A DNA stretch of 64,000 nt, taken from the NCBI GenBank assembly GCA_000168995.1, contig AAUX01000001.1, positions 558,001 through 622,000 on the forward strand. The letters are read 5' to 3'. The DNA comes from Methylophilales bacterium HTCC2181 (GTDB taxonomy: Bacteria; Pseudomonadota; Gammaproteobacteria; Burkholderiales; Methylophilaceae). A program made the position numbers and the translations under genes. The notes beneath the pieces were generated by a model. That model was not told where the DNA came from and searched no databases. It worked only from the letters and a program-made list of their open reading frames with translations. Numbering within the stretch: position 1 is the stretch's first letter; every line of letters begins with the position of its first letter. This document shows positions 31,762 through 40,245 of the stretch, piece by piece.

Positions 31762-32526
31762 ATGTTGAATAAAATCAAAACCTATTTCAGACGCTTCGGT
31801 ATAAAAAATGCAATTATTGCGTCCTTACTTGTGCATTTAACCTTAATAACAGATATTTATATTATTAATTTTGACAAGGTAGAAAAAGAACAAGAATTGG
31901 TAGAGTTTGAGGCTATTTTACTTTCAAAAAATATTCCTGAACCCCCACCACCATCACCTGATCCTGAGCCGATACCTGAGCCTGAGCCGATACCTGAGCC
32001 TGAGCCGATACCTGAGCCTGAGCCGATACCTGAGCCTGAGCCGATACCTGAGCCTGAGCCGATACCTGAGCCTGAGCCGATACCTGAGCTACCTGTAGAG
32101 GATACAGTGCCGATCGAGGAAGAAAAACCGATAGCACCCGAACCAATAAAGCAAAAACAAACGCCGGTACCACCAGCCCCCGAACCTGTGTTAGTTCCAG
32201 AGACAGGGGAGGATGACTCACGAAATGCAGGCTTAATAGCGCTTGATGATTTTAGTCGTGAGTTAGCGCTCCATATTGCTAAATATAAAGAGTACCCCAG
32301 GATAGCTGCTCGACGTGGATGGCAGGGAGAAGTGGTGTTAGAGGTAAAATTGACGGGTAGGGGTAAGCTGATAAAAAAAAGAGTCCGACGCTCGAGTGGT
32401 TTTAAGGTATTAGACAATGAAGGTATGGAGATGATTGACAGAGCAGCACCGTTTCCACAACCACCTAACATTCTTGCTGAACGAACGTTTACAATTTTAG
32501 TGCCAATTAAATTTACATTACTTTAA
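31762..32526 (+). CDS. tonB: TonB-family energy transducer
   Basis: A 254-residue periplasm-spanning protein that passes the proton-motive force from ExbB-ExbD to outer-membrane receptors. One membrane segment covers about 15-36 and carries the S-x3-H pair (S21 and H25 in SLLVH) needed for contact with ExbB/D. The periplasmic linker is Pro/Glu-rich: seven perfect PEPIPE units at about 68-109, then a PVPPAPEPVLVPETG stretch. The TonB C-terminal domain is at about 170-254 (YPRIAARRGWQGEVVLEV to FTILVPIKFTLL). It starts 30 bp after tpsA with no terminator between, and has no strong SD. exbB follows 24 bp later. A specific receptor partner is not obvious in this window. Confidence 0.92.
   Translation: MLNKIKTYFRRFGIKNAIIASLLVHLTLITDIYIINFDKVEKEQELVEFEAILLSKNIPEPPPPSPDPEPIPEPEPIPEPEPIPEPEPIPEPEPIPEPEPIPEPEPIPELPVEDTVPIEEEKPIAPEPIKQKQTPVPPAPEPVLVPETGEDDSRNAGLIALDDFSRELALHIAKYKEYPRIAARRGWQGEVVLEVKLTGRGKLIKKRVRRSSGFKVLDNEGMEMIDRAAPFPQPPNILAERTFTILVPIKFTLL
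31963..32088 (+). repeat. 18-bp minisatellite in tonB, seven perfect copies
   Basis: The unit CCTGAGCCGATACCTGAG (Pro-Glu-Pro-Ile-Pro-Glu) is repeated seven times without a change. Slippage would lengthen or shorten the rigid periplasmic linker in steps of six residues without breaking the frame. Confidence 0.97.
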
Positions 32527-32550
32527 TTTTTTTATAGGAGAAACAAAATT

Positions 32551-33144
32551 ATGTGGGAAATTATTCAGGATGCAGGATGGCCAATATGGCCGTTAATATT
32601 TACATCAGTAGTAGGTTTTTCAATAATTATTGAGCGGTTATTTTCGCTTCGAAGCAGCAATATAATTCCAGAAAATTTAATGTCCAATCTTGAGCTACAG
32701 TTAAAAAAAGGGGTAATAAAAAAAGAAGAGCTTAATAAGATGGAGTCTGAATCTTTACTAGGCCTCATGTTGGCAGCAGTAATTAAAAATCAAGGCAAAC
32801 CATTGGAGGTTATGAATGATGCAATTATCAAGGCGGGAGATTCGATTAGTTATCAACTTGAGAAGTACCTTCATATATTGGCGATGATCTCTACTGTGGC
32901 CCCATTACTTGGTTTGTTTGGGACAATTATAGGTATGGTGGAGCTCTTTAGTTCGTTTACAAGTGATGGACACGATGTGGAGATGTTTGCCAGAGGTATT
33001 TCGGTAGCGCTGTATAATACAGCTGGCGGTATTGTGGTCGCTATCCCAGCAATGATTAGCCATCGTTTTTTCCGTGCAAAAATTGATTCGCAAATTCACA
33101 TTATGGAAACAAATGCTGATCGACTAATTGATTTGATTAATTAA
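32551..33144 (+). CDS. exbB: ExbB, MotA/TolQ/ExbB proton-channel subunit
   Basis: A 197-residue inner-membrane protein that forms the pentameric proton channel around ExbD and energises TonB. An N-terminal membrane segment lies at about 14-27. The family core is at about 105-170: ISTVAPLLGLFGTIIGMVELF forms one helix and ARGISVALYNTAGGIVVAIPAMI the next. The size and three-helix layout fit ExbB of the short type. An SD (TAGGAG) precedes the ATG. It lies between tonB and exbD with short gaps, so the three are co-transcribed. TolQ is the main alternative, but the adjacent tonB decides for ExbB. Confidence 0.92.
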   Translation: MWEIIQDAGWPIWPLIFTSVVGFSIIIERLFSLRSSNIIPENLMSNLELQLKKGVIKKEELNKMESESLLGLMLAAVIKNQGKPLEVMNDAIIKAGDSISYQLEKYLHILAMISTVAPLLGLFGTIIGMVELFSSFTSDGHDVEMFARGISVALYNTAGGIVVAIPAMISHRFFRAKIDSQIHIMETNADRLIDLIN

Positions 33145-33159
33145 CAGAAGGAAGTAATC

Positions 33160-33582
33160 ATGCGTATAAGCAGAAGAAATCGCTCAGATGATATTGAGCT
33201 AAATTTCATTCCATTGATTGATGTACTGTTGGTCGTCATTATTTTTCTTATGGTCACGACAACATTCGCTAAATTGAGCGAAATAAAAATTAACTTACCG
33301 GTAGCTGAAGAAAGTTCAGCTAAAAAGAAAGCTAAGCCTATTAATATTATGATTACTGAAGATGGACGCTTTGTTGTGAATGAAAAGTTAATGGAGTCTA
33401 TCTTAATCGATGATATGGCTGAGGTGCTAAGAGGTATCGCTGAAGGCAAAGAAGATACTTCTGTGATTATAAGCGCAGATGCCAATGCCAGGCATCAGTC
33501 AATAATTAATGTTATGGAAGCGGCGAGAAAGGCTAATTTAAGTAAAATTGCGTTTACGACCAAACTTATAAGTAAATTGTAA
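33160..33582 (+). CDS. exbD: ExbD, TonB-system proton-channel subunit
   Basis: A 140-residue ExbD/TolR-family protein with one membrane helix (about 16-34). It carries the essential proton-conducting aspartate D21 in PLIDVLLVVIIFLM, preceded by IELNFI. The periplasmic domain (about 45-140) shows the common pattern up to VIISADANARHQSIINVMEAAR. An AGAAGGAAG SD lies just ahead of the ATG, 15 bp after exbB. It is the last gene of the tpsB-tpsA-tonB-exbBD locus and faces glnS, which is on the other strand. Confidence 0.93.
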   Translation: MRISRRNRSDDIELNFIPLIDVLLVVIIFLMVTTTFAKLSEIKINLPVAEESSAKKKAKPINIMITEDGRFVVNEKLMESILIDDMAEVLRGIAEGKEDTSVIISADANARHQSIINVMEAARKANLSKIAFTTKLISKL

Positions 33583-33625
33583 TTTTTAGAGACAATGAAC
33601 TCGTTTTTTTATGCACCTAAATACA

Positions 33626-35383
33626 TTAACTAGGTTTTTTCCAGGTATCTCTTAGGGTCACAGTACGATTAAACTGAATATCATTTTTTGTGCTGTTATG
33701 GTCACAAATAAAGTAACCGTGCCGTTCAAACTGATATTGCTCAAAAGGTTTTACTTCCCAGCAATTTTCCTCCAACACAACGGTAATGGTTGTCTTGGAA
33801 TGTGGGTTCAGATCGTCTAAATAGTTTTCATTCTGTGAGCCTGGATGTTCTGTCTTGAATAGACGGTCATACAGATGAACCTTGGCATGGATCCCATGTT
33901 TAGCTGAGACCCAGTGTATATTGCCTTTCACCTTAACCCCATCTGCCCCTGCGGTCCCTGACTTGGTATCTGGGTTATATTCACAATGAACCTCGGTAAT
34001 ATGTCCTTGATCATCTTTCTTAAAATCAGTGCAAGTAACCACATACCCATGCCGAAGACGTACTTGATTTCCAGGGAAGAGGCGGAAGTACTTCTTAGCG
34101 GGCTCTTCCATAAAGTCACCTCGCTCAATCCATAGCTCCCTTGTCAGTTTGATGGTTCGCTTACCCCTGGTTTCATCCTGGGGATGATTGGCCACATAAC
34201 AGTCTTCTTCTTGATCTTCAGGGTAGTTGGTGATGATTAACTTAAGCGGGTCTAAGACCGCCACACGCCTATCAGCTTCCTGATTTAGGACCTCCCTCAT
34301 AGCGTCTTCAAGCGTAGAATAGTCAATCCATGAATCAGCTTTAGAAACCCCTATTCTCTCAGCAAATAACTTGAAACCTGTTGCTGTGTATCCACGTCTC
34401 CTGGCACCAACAAGGGTTGGCATTCTTGGATCATCCCAGCCAGATACATAGCCACCCTCAACCAACTCAATTAAGCGGCGTTTTGAAAGTACGACGTAGG
34501 TCAGATTGAGCCTGGCAAATTCATATTGTTTTGGCAGTGGATCCTGAAGCAGGGAATTATCCCGCAACCTCTCTAGTAGCCAGTCATAAAAGGGACGCTG
34601 ATCTTCAAATTCTAGTGTGCATATCGAATGCGTAATTTTTTCGAGTGCATCCTCTATTGGATGAGCAAAGGTATACATAGGATAAATGCACCAATCGTTA
34701 CCTGTTCGATGGTGGGTTGCATGTTTAATACGGTATATCGCAGGATCACGAAGGTTCATATTAGGCGAAGCCATATCAATCTTGGCACGAAGCACCATAG
34801 CACCATCTTTATGCTTGCCTGCCCGCATTTCTTCAAACAGATTAAGATGATAATCGCGATCATGTTCACGCCATGGAGAATTTTTTCCGGCTGATGTCAG
34901 GGTTCCGCGGTTTTCTCGAATCTCATCCACGCTTTGTTGGTCAACATAGGCATGACCAGATGCGATGAGCGATTTAGCAGCCTCAAACATAAAGGCAAAG
35001 TATTGACTGGCAAAGTATTGATCGCTTATTGCATCAAATCCCAACCATTGGACGTTATCAATAATACTATGCACATATTCTTCATCCTCCTTTTCCGGGT
35101 TAGTATCATCGAAGCGTAAATGGCATTTACCACCAAAGTCATGAGCTAAACCGAAATTGAGAAAAATGCTTTTAGCATGACCAATATGCAGATAGCCATT
35201 CGGTTCGGGGGGAAATCGGGTACGTATTTTTGCTGCATCGACGCTGCCCTGATCATGGTGCTTAGCATCGCCAGGGGAGCCTCCCCATTTTTTTTGGGCA
35301 TACAACCCTTGAGAAATATTTTTTTCGACAATAGCGCGAATAAAATTTGATGGGGTACTATCTGTATTCGTCGGATCACTCAT
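33626..35383 (-). CDS. glnS: Glutaminyl-tRNA synthetase
   Basis: A 585-residue class I aminoacyl-tRNA synthetase that charges tRNA-Gln directly. The HIGH motif is in PEPNGYLHIGHAKS (H66-H69) and the KMSKS equivalent is VLSKRRL. The catalytic segment LRFDDTNPEKE and the C-terminal beta-barrel anticodon-binding domains (for example YFRLFPGNQVRLRHGYVV) are present. It is slightly longer than E. coli GlnRS. Start and stop are clear. The gene diverges from birA with an 86-bp shared promoter region. Confidence 0.97.
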   Translation of the reverse strand: MSDPTNTDSTPSNFIRAIVEKNISQGLYAQKKWGGSPGDAKHHDQGSVDAAKIRTRFPPEPNGYLHIGHAKSIFLNFGLAHDFGGKCHLRFDDTNPEKEDEEYVHSIIDNVQWLGFDAISDQYFASQYFAFMFEAAKSLIASGHAYVDQQSVDEIRENRGTLTSAGKNSPWREHDRDYHLNLFEEMRAGKHKDGAMVLRAKIDMASPNMNLRDPAIYRIKHATHHRTGNDWCIYPMYTFAHPIEDALEKITHSICTLEFEDQRPFYDWLLERLRDNSLLQDPLPKQYEFARLNLTYVVLSKRRLIELVEGGYVSGWDDPRMPTLVGARRRGYTATGFKLFAERIGVSKADSWIDYSTLEDAMREVLNQEADRRVAVLDPLKLIITNYPEDQEEDCYVANHPQDETRGKRTIKLTRELWIERGDFMEEPAKKYFRLFPGNQVRLRHGYVVTCTDFKKDDQGHITEVHCEYNPDTKSGTAGADGVKVKGNIHWVSAKHGIHAKVHLYDRLFKTEHPGSQNENYLDDLNPHSKTTITVVLEENCWEVKPFEQYQFERHGYFICDHNSTKNDIQFNRTVTLRDTWKKPS

Positions 35384-35469
35384 ATGAACGCTATTTTACA
35401 CTGATTAAGATCAATATTTGACTATTTAATACCGTGTTATGATTCCTATTATATTTTTACAATGCCGTC

Positions 35470-36459
35470 ATGAGCCATTTATTATTTCCTATTTTATCCA
35501 TTCTATCCGATGGAAAATTTCATTCTGGCGAGGCTATGGCCAAGCATTTTAAGGTCTCCCGAGTGGCTATTTGGCATGCTATTGCCGAGGCAGAAAATTT
35601 GGGGGTAGAGGTGTTTTCTGTCAGAGGAAAGGGTTATCGCCTTACTCAGTCATTAGATCTGATAGATGAAGAAAAAATCAAGCAGGCTATTGGAGAAATG
35701 GCTAATTGGTTTCATCTGACCGTATTGGATGTGGTGGACTCAACAAATAATTATTTAAAAAAAGCCTCGGCTGCGGGCCATCCCCATGCATCTTGTGTGG
35801 TGACTCATATACAGACTCATGGGAAGGGGCGAAGGGGGAGGCAGTGGCAATCGGCACTCGGTGAGAACCTTACCTTTTCTTTTTTATGGCGGTTCACAAA
35901 AGGGGCATCTGCTTTATCTGGGCTTAGTTTAGCTGTTGGTATTGCCCTCATTAGAAGCTTAAAAAAATTGCACATACATCAAGCCTTGTTAAAATGGCCT
36001 AATGATATTTTGATTTATGACGATGGCGCTTATAAAAAACTTGCGGGTATTTTAATTGAATTGCAAGGCGACATGGATGGGCAAAGTGCTGCGATTATTG
36101 GTATAGGAATAAACCTTAATCTTTCAAAGAAGCAAACGGCTAAGATTGATCAGCCTGCTTCTAGCATAAACCAATTCACGGATGAGCCGATAGACCCTAA
36201 TACCATTTTAGCGACGATTATCAGGGATCTCTCTGAGGTAATGGCTACTTTTGAAGAGAGTGGCTTTGCTCCTTTAAAAGATGAATGGTCAAGTTACGAT
36301 GCTTTTCAGGACAAGGTGATTAATATCATATTGGGCGATGGCAATATAAAGCAAGGCAGATCGAATGGTGTCAACGATTCAGGTTCGTTGGAGGTGGTGA
36401 CGGACGACGGAGTTAAGGTTTATGCTTCTGGTGAAGTTACTATAAGAAAGGCGGAGTAA
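35470..36459 (+). CDS. birA: Bifunctional biotin ligase/repressor BirA
   Basis: A 329-residue protein that attaches biotin to acetyl-CoA carboxylase carrier protein. An N-terminal winged helix (about 5-60, FHSGEAMAKHFKVSRVAIWHAI) marks the repressor-type form, which can also regulate biotin genes. The ligase core has STNNYL, the biotinyl-AMP loop HGKGRRGRQWQS and KWPNDILI with KKLAGILIE. A small C-terminal domain follows. The stop codon overlaps coaX by one base (TAATG), a common pairing in betaproteobacteria. Confidence 0.95.
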   Translation: MSHLLFPILSILSDGKFHSGEAMAKHFKVSRVAIWHAIAEAENLGVEVFSVRGKGYRLTQSLDLIDEEKIKQAIGEMANWFHLTVLDVVDSTNNYLKKASAAGHPHASCVVTHIQTHGKGRRGRQWQSALGENLTFSFLWRFTKGASALSGLSLAVGIALIRSLKKLHIHQALLKWPNDILIYDDGAYKKLAGILIELQGDMDGQSAAIIGIGINLNLSKKQTAKIDQPASSINQFTDEPIDPNTILATIIRDLSEVMATFEESGFAPLKDEWSSYDAFQDKVINIILGDGNIKQGRSNGVNDSGSLEVVTDDGVKVYASGEVTIRKAE

Positions 36460-37181
36460 TGTATTTATATATTGATGTAGGAAATACCCGAATTAAATGG
36501 CAGCACCGTGATGATAAAGAGATATTGGATGTGGGTAATATCATGGTGGAAAATTTTACGGATATCGACTTTTCTCACCTGGCAGAGGTTAAGAGAGTGG
36601 TGGTATCCAACGTTAATCACTCGGTCGTACTGGATAAAATCAAAGAGATACTAACTCCCTTTAATTGCCCCATTATAGAGGCATGCTCAGAATCTAATCA
36701 GACGCTGATTAATGATTACGTGGATCCTGGGTCATTAGGCGTCGATCGTTGGCTAACTGCAATGGGAGCGTGGAAAACTCAAAAAAAAGCACTACTGGTC
36801 ATTAACGCGGGTACAGCTATTACGGTCGATTTAATTGCATTAGACACCCAAGGACGGCCACACTTTAAGGGAGGAATGATACTGCCAGGTGTGGCGATCA
36901 GTATGGCTATTCTAAATAACAGCACTAGTTTAATTGATGTAGGGATGGGGATTTGCCAATATCCTAGCCTCAATACTACCGACGCGGTAACGACCGGTAT
37001 TTTTACTGCCATTCAAGGTGCGGTGAATCAGGTCTGTAAAAAGCTCCCTGCCTCACTTCCCATATTACTTACAGGGGGTGATGCCCAAACTATATACGAG
37101 CAAGCGGACAATGATTGGAAGGCGAGGATTGTGCTAGAAGAAAATTTATTGTTTGAGGGGTTAACGCTTCTTAATGTATAG
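36459..37181 (+). CDS. coaX: Type III pantothenate kinase CoaX
   Basis: A 240-residue ASKHA-fold kinase for the first step of coenzyme A synthesis; this type is not feedback-inhibited by CoA. Motifs are IDVGNTRIKW at the N-terminus (phosphate-binding D6), GSLGVDRWLTAMGAW and NAGTAITVDLI, with GGMILPGVAISMAIL later. It is translationally coupled to birA. Its last 21 bp overlap the 3' end of lpdA on the opposite strand. Length is a little short but within the family range. Confidence 0.94.
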   Translation: MYLYIDVGNTRIKWQHRDDKEILDVGNIMVENFTDIDFSHLAEVKRVVVSNVNHSVVLDKIKEILTPFNCPIIEACSESNQTLINDYVDPGSLGVDRWLTAMGAWKTQKKALLVINAGTAITVDLIALDTQGRPHFKGGMILPGVAISMAILNNSTSLIDVGMGICQYPSLNTTDAVTTGIFTAIQGAVNQVCKKLPASLPILLTGGDAQTIYEQADNDWKARIVLEENLLFEGLTLLNV

Positions 37182-38915
37182 ATCGGTTATGGTGCCTTCT
37201 TTCATTTCTGATGCCATAGCAATAGACTCAGAAAGCGTGGGATGGGGATGAATCGATAGCCCAATGTCATGCGCATCAGCACCCATCTCAATAGATAGTA
37301 CTGTTTCTGCAATAAGTTCGCCTGCATTCGTTCCCACTATAGCTGCACCAATAATTCTGTCCGTTTTTTTATCGAAAATTAACTTAGTCATCCCTTCAGT
37401 GCGATTAGTGGATATTGCTCTTCCACTTGCAGCCCAGGGGAAAACGGCTTTTTCTATCTCAATATTTTTTTCACGGGCCTCCTCTTCGGTAATCCCTGCC
37501 CAAGCTAACTCTGGGTCTGTATAGGCTACCGATGGTATGGCCATTGCCTGAAACTCTACCTTCTCACCTGCTATCACTTCGGCGGCAATTTTTCCTTCAT
37601 GTGTCGCTTTATGAGCTAGCATGGGTTGGCCGATAATATCCCCAATAGCGTAGATATGATTTATATTGGTTCGCATTTGTTTGTCAGTTGCGATAAATCC
37701 TTGGCTATCTACGGCAACACCCGCTTTATCTGCTCCAACATTCAGTCCGTTAGGTTTTCTGCCTACAGCTACTAATACCCGGTCGAATAATGCTTCTTTC
37801 GGGGCGTCAGCACCCTCAAAATAGACCAGTATGCCTTCTTTTTTCGCTTCCATCTTGGATACCTTGGTAGCTAGCCATATATTTTCAAAACGCTTTGCCA
37901 TGCGTTTATGCAGTGGCCTCACCATATCTCGGTCACACCCTTGAATCAAGCCATCGGTCAATTCTACTAAGGACACCTTGCTGCCTAAGGCGTCATAAAC
38001 GGTACCCATCTCAAGTCCAATAATGCCACCACCGATGATGAGTAATTTTTTAGGGATATCTTTTAACTCAAGTGCGCCGGTAGAGTCCATAATACGATCA
38101 TCAACAGGAGTGCCGGGTATTTTAGTTGGCTGTGAGCCAGCAGCAATAATTGCTGATTGAAAGCCAACAATCGTTTGAAGCCCATCTTTTGCCGTTACTG
38201 ATATTTGATTAGCTGAAATAAATTGGCCTTGACCTTCTATAACCTGGACCCCTCGCTGCTTCGCCATTTGTGTCAGCCCCATCGTCAACTTTTTCACTAC
38301 TTTATTCGATTTCCAGTCCCTTAGCTTTTCAATATCAATCTCTGGTTTGGTAAACGTGACTCCGTGACTGCCAGTATCTTCGGCATCAGTAATAACCTTG
38401 GCTGTATGCAAAAGAGCTTTAGAGGGAATGCATCCAACATTTAGGCAGACGCCTCCAATGGTTGAGTATCGTTCGATTAAGATCACGGATTTACCTAAAT
38501 CTGCGGCACGGAATGCGGCAGTATATCCGCCTGGACCGGAACCTAGAACCGCTACATCGCAATTCAGGTCGGAGGCATGTACGTTTATTACCTCAGCTTT
38601 TTCCGCTGATTTCTCTGCCACACTCTTCTCTGCGGCTATAGGTTTTTCTTTTGGAGGCTGATCAACTTTTTCTTCGGTACTGCTCAACTCAATAATGGGG
38701 GAGCCTTGTTTAACCGTATCACCAACTTTGATCAGTATTTTAGCCACTATGCCATCAGCAGGTGAGGGGATATCCATCGAAGCCTTATCTGACTCTACCG
38801 TAATGATCGGGTCCTCTTTGTTAATGGTATCACCGGCTTTAACGAGAATTTCGATGATATCAACACTATCAAAGTTGCCAATATCCGGTATTTCTACTGT
38901 AATAGAATTAGCCAT
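37161..38915 (-). CDS. lpdA: Dihydrolipoyl dehydrogenase (E3) with an N-terminal lipoyl domain
   Basis: A 584-residue flavoprotein that reoxidises the dihydrolipoyl arms of the pyruvate dehydrogenase complex. The first 75 or so residues form a lipoyl domain (lysine in VESDKASMDIPSP). A linker rich in K, E and A follows, then the FAD/NAD disulfide reductase with redox-active GGVCLNVGCIPSKAL and the catalytic His-Glu near HPHPTLSE. I chose the ATG at 38915, where the lipoyl domain aligns with that of AceF; an upstream ATG at 38942 would add nine residues and overlap aceF. The lipoyl-E3 fusion is known in Neisseria and other betaproteobacteria. It overlaps coaX tail to tail by 21 bp. Confidence 0.94.
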   Translation of the reverse strand: MANSITVEIPDIGNFDSVDIIEILVKAGDTINKEDPIITVESDKASMDIPSPADGIVAKILIKVGDTVKQGSPIIELSSTEEKVDQPPKEKPIAAEKSVAEKSAEKAEVINVHASDLNCDVAVLGSGPGGYTAAFRAADLGKSVILIERYSTIGGVCLNVGCIPSKALLHTAKVITDAEDTGSHGVTFTKPEIDIEKLRDWKSNKVVKKLTMGLTQMAKQRGVQVIEGQGQFISANQISVTAKDGLQTIVGFQSAIIAAGSQPTKIPGTPVDDRIMDSTGALELKDIPKKLLIIGGGIIGLEMGTVYDALGSKVSLVELTDGLIQGCDRDMVRPLHKRMAKRFENIWLATKVSKMEAKKEGILVYFEGADAPKEALFDRVLVAVGRKPNGLNVGADKAGVAVDSQGFIATDKQMRTNINHIYAIGDIIGQPMLAHKATHEGKIAAEVIAGEKVEFQAMAIPSVAYTDPELAWAGITEEEAREKNIEIEKAVFPWAASGRAISTNRTEGMTKLIFDKKTDRIIGAAIVGTNAGELIAETVLSIEMGADAHDIGLSIHPHPTLSESIAMASEMKEGTITDLYIKKR

Positions 38916-38919
38916 AATG

Positions 38920-40236
38920 TTACAGTAAAAGCCTTCTGACATCAGACAGCATGGATCTTAAGTGCGTAGTAAAGCGTGCACCATCTGCACCATCGACCAC
39001 GCGGTGGTCATACGACAGTGATAGTGGCAATATCAGGCGGGGTTCAAATGCTTGTGTTTCATTATTAAAAATTGGCTGCATAGCGGATCGGGATACCCCC
39101 AAGATAGCGACTTCCGGACAATTAATGATAGGGGTGAACTTAGTACCTCCAATGCCACCCAAACTAGAAATGGTAAAACATCCGCCCTGCATGTCATCCA
39201 TTTTTAATTTACGTTCCCGTGCTTTGTTTGAAAGATCACCAAGATCATAGGCAATTTCTAACACATCTTTTTTGTAAACATCTTTCACTACAGGAACCAC
39301 CAGACCATCCGGCGTATCACAAGCAAAACCGATATTGAAGTAATCTTTCATAATCAAGCTTTCTCCATCCGGTGAGATAGAGCTGTTAAAAACAGGGTAA
39401 GCTCTTAAAGCATTCACACAGGCCTTCATCAAAAAGGCGAGCAAGGTAAGCTTCACATCTTTTTTTTCCGCTTCTTTTTTCATAGACTTTCTGAACGCTT
39501 CAAGGTCGGTAATATCTGCATCATCAAATTGGGTAACATGGGGTGCCGTCACCCAGTTTCGGTGAAGGTTGGCCCCAGAAATTTTCTTTATTTTTGACAA
39601 GGGTTTCGACTCTACGGAACCAAACTGAGAGAAATCAATATTGGGCATAGCGATAGGCGCAAAATGGGTGCCCATGTCATCGGATCGCGGTTTTGTCAAT
39701 TCGCTCTTAACATATGCCTCAACATCGCCAATAACGATCCTGTTTTTTGGAGCAGAACCTTTGACGAAGCCTAAATTTACCCCAAGGTTTCGGGCAAATT
39801 TTCGCACTGATGGCGATGCATGGCTGATCTTATCATTGGCCACTAAAACACTTTCAGCAACGGGTAAGGGTTTATCCATGGGCGCTATAGTTTGGGGAGG
39901 CTCAGGCACTGGTCGTGTGGGTACCGGCACATCACTGACTTCAGTTGAGGCTTCCTCAGCGAGTACGGGCTTTTCCTTAGGTTTATCTTCAGGCACTTCT
40001 GCCTTTTCAATCAGAGCAATCAATGAACCTTCTTTTACTTTATCCCCAATACTCACCTTAATTTCTTTTATGGTTCCGCCGTAAGGGGCTGGGATATCCA
40101 TTGAAGCTTTATCGGACTCTACAGTTAGCATAGGGTCATCAGATGCAACCACGTCACCGACATTAATTAAAATCTCAATGATATCTACACTGTCAAAGTT
40201 GCCGATATCCGGTATTAAAATTTCTTCAGTAGCCAT
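38920..40236 (-). CDS. aceF: Dihydrolipoyl acetyltransferase (E2) of pyruvate dehydrogenase
   Basis: A 438-residue E2 core protein that transfers acetyl groups from lipoyl-lysine to CoA. It has only one lipoyl domain (about 1-75, lysine in VESDKASMDIPAP), a Pro/Ala/Glu linker, an E3/E1-binding domain at about 140-175 (SPSVRKFARNLGVNL), and the catalytic domain ending with the active-site box SYDHRVVDGADGARF. E. coli AceF has three lipoyl domains, so this is a compact form; the E3 subunit supplies another lipoyl domain. It lies 9 bp after aceE and 4 bp before lpdA in one operon. Confidence 0.95.
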   Translation of the reverse strand: MATEEILIPDIGNFDSVDIIEILINVGDVVASDDPMLTVESDKASMDIPAPYGGTIKEIKVSIGDKVKEGSLIALIEKAEVPEDKPKEKPVLAEEASTEVSDVPVPTRPVPEPPQTIAPMDKPLPVAESVLVANDKISHASPSVRKFARNLGVNLGFVKGSAPKNRIVIGDVEAYVKSELTKPRSDDMGTHFAPIAMPNIDFSQFGSVESKPLSKIKKISGANLHRNWVTAPHVTQFDDADITDLEAFRKSMKKEAEKKDVKLTLLAFLMKACVNALRAYPVFNSSISPDGESLIMKDYFNIGFACDTPDGLVVPVVKDVYKKDVLEIAYDLGDLSNKARERKLKMDDMQGGCFTISSLGGIGGTKFTPIINCPEVAILGVSRSAMQPIFNNETQAFEPRLILPLSLSYDHRVVDGADGARFTTHLRSMLSDVRRLLL

Positions 40237-40245
40237 AGGTATCCG

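Noticed and set aside
37161-37181. Tail-to-tail overlap of coaX and lpdA as a sign of misannotation
   Set aside because: Both C-termini look normal for their families, so a 21-bp convergent overlap is accepted.
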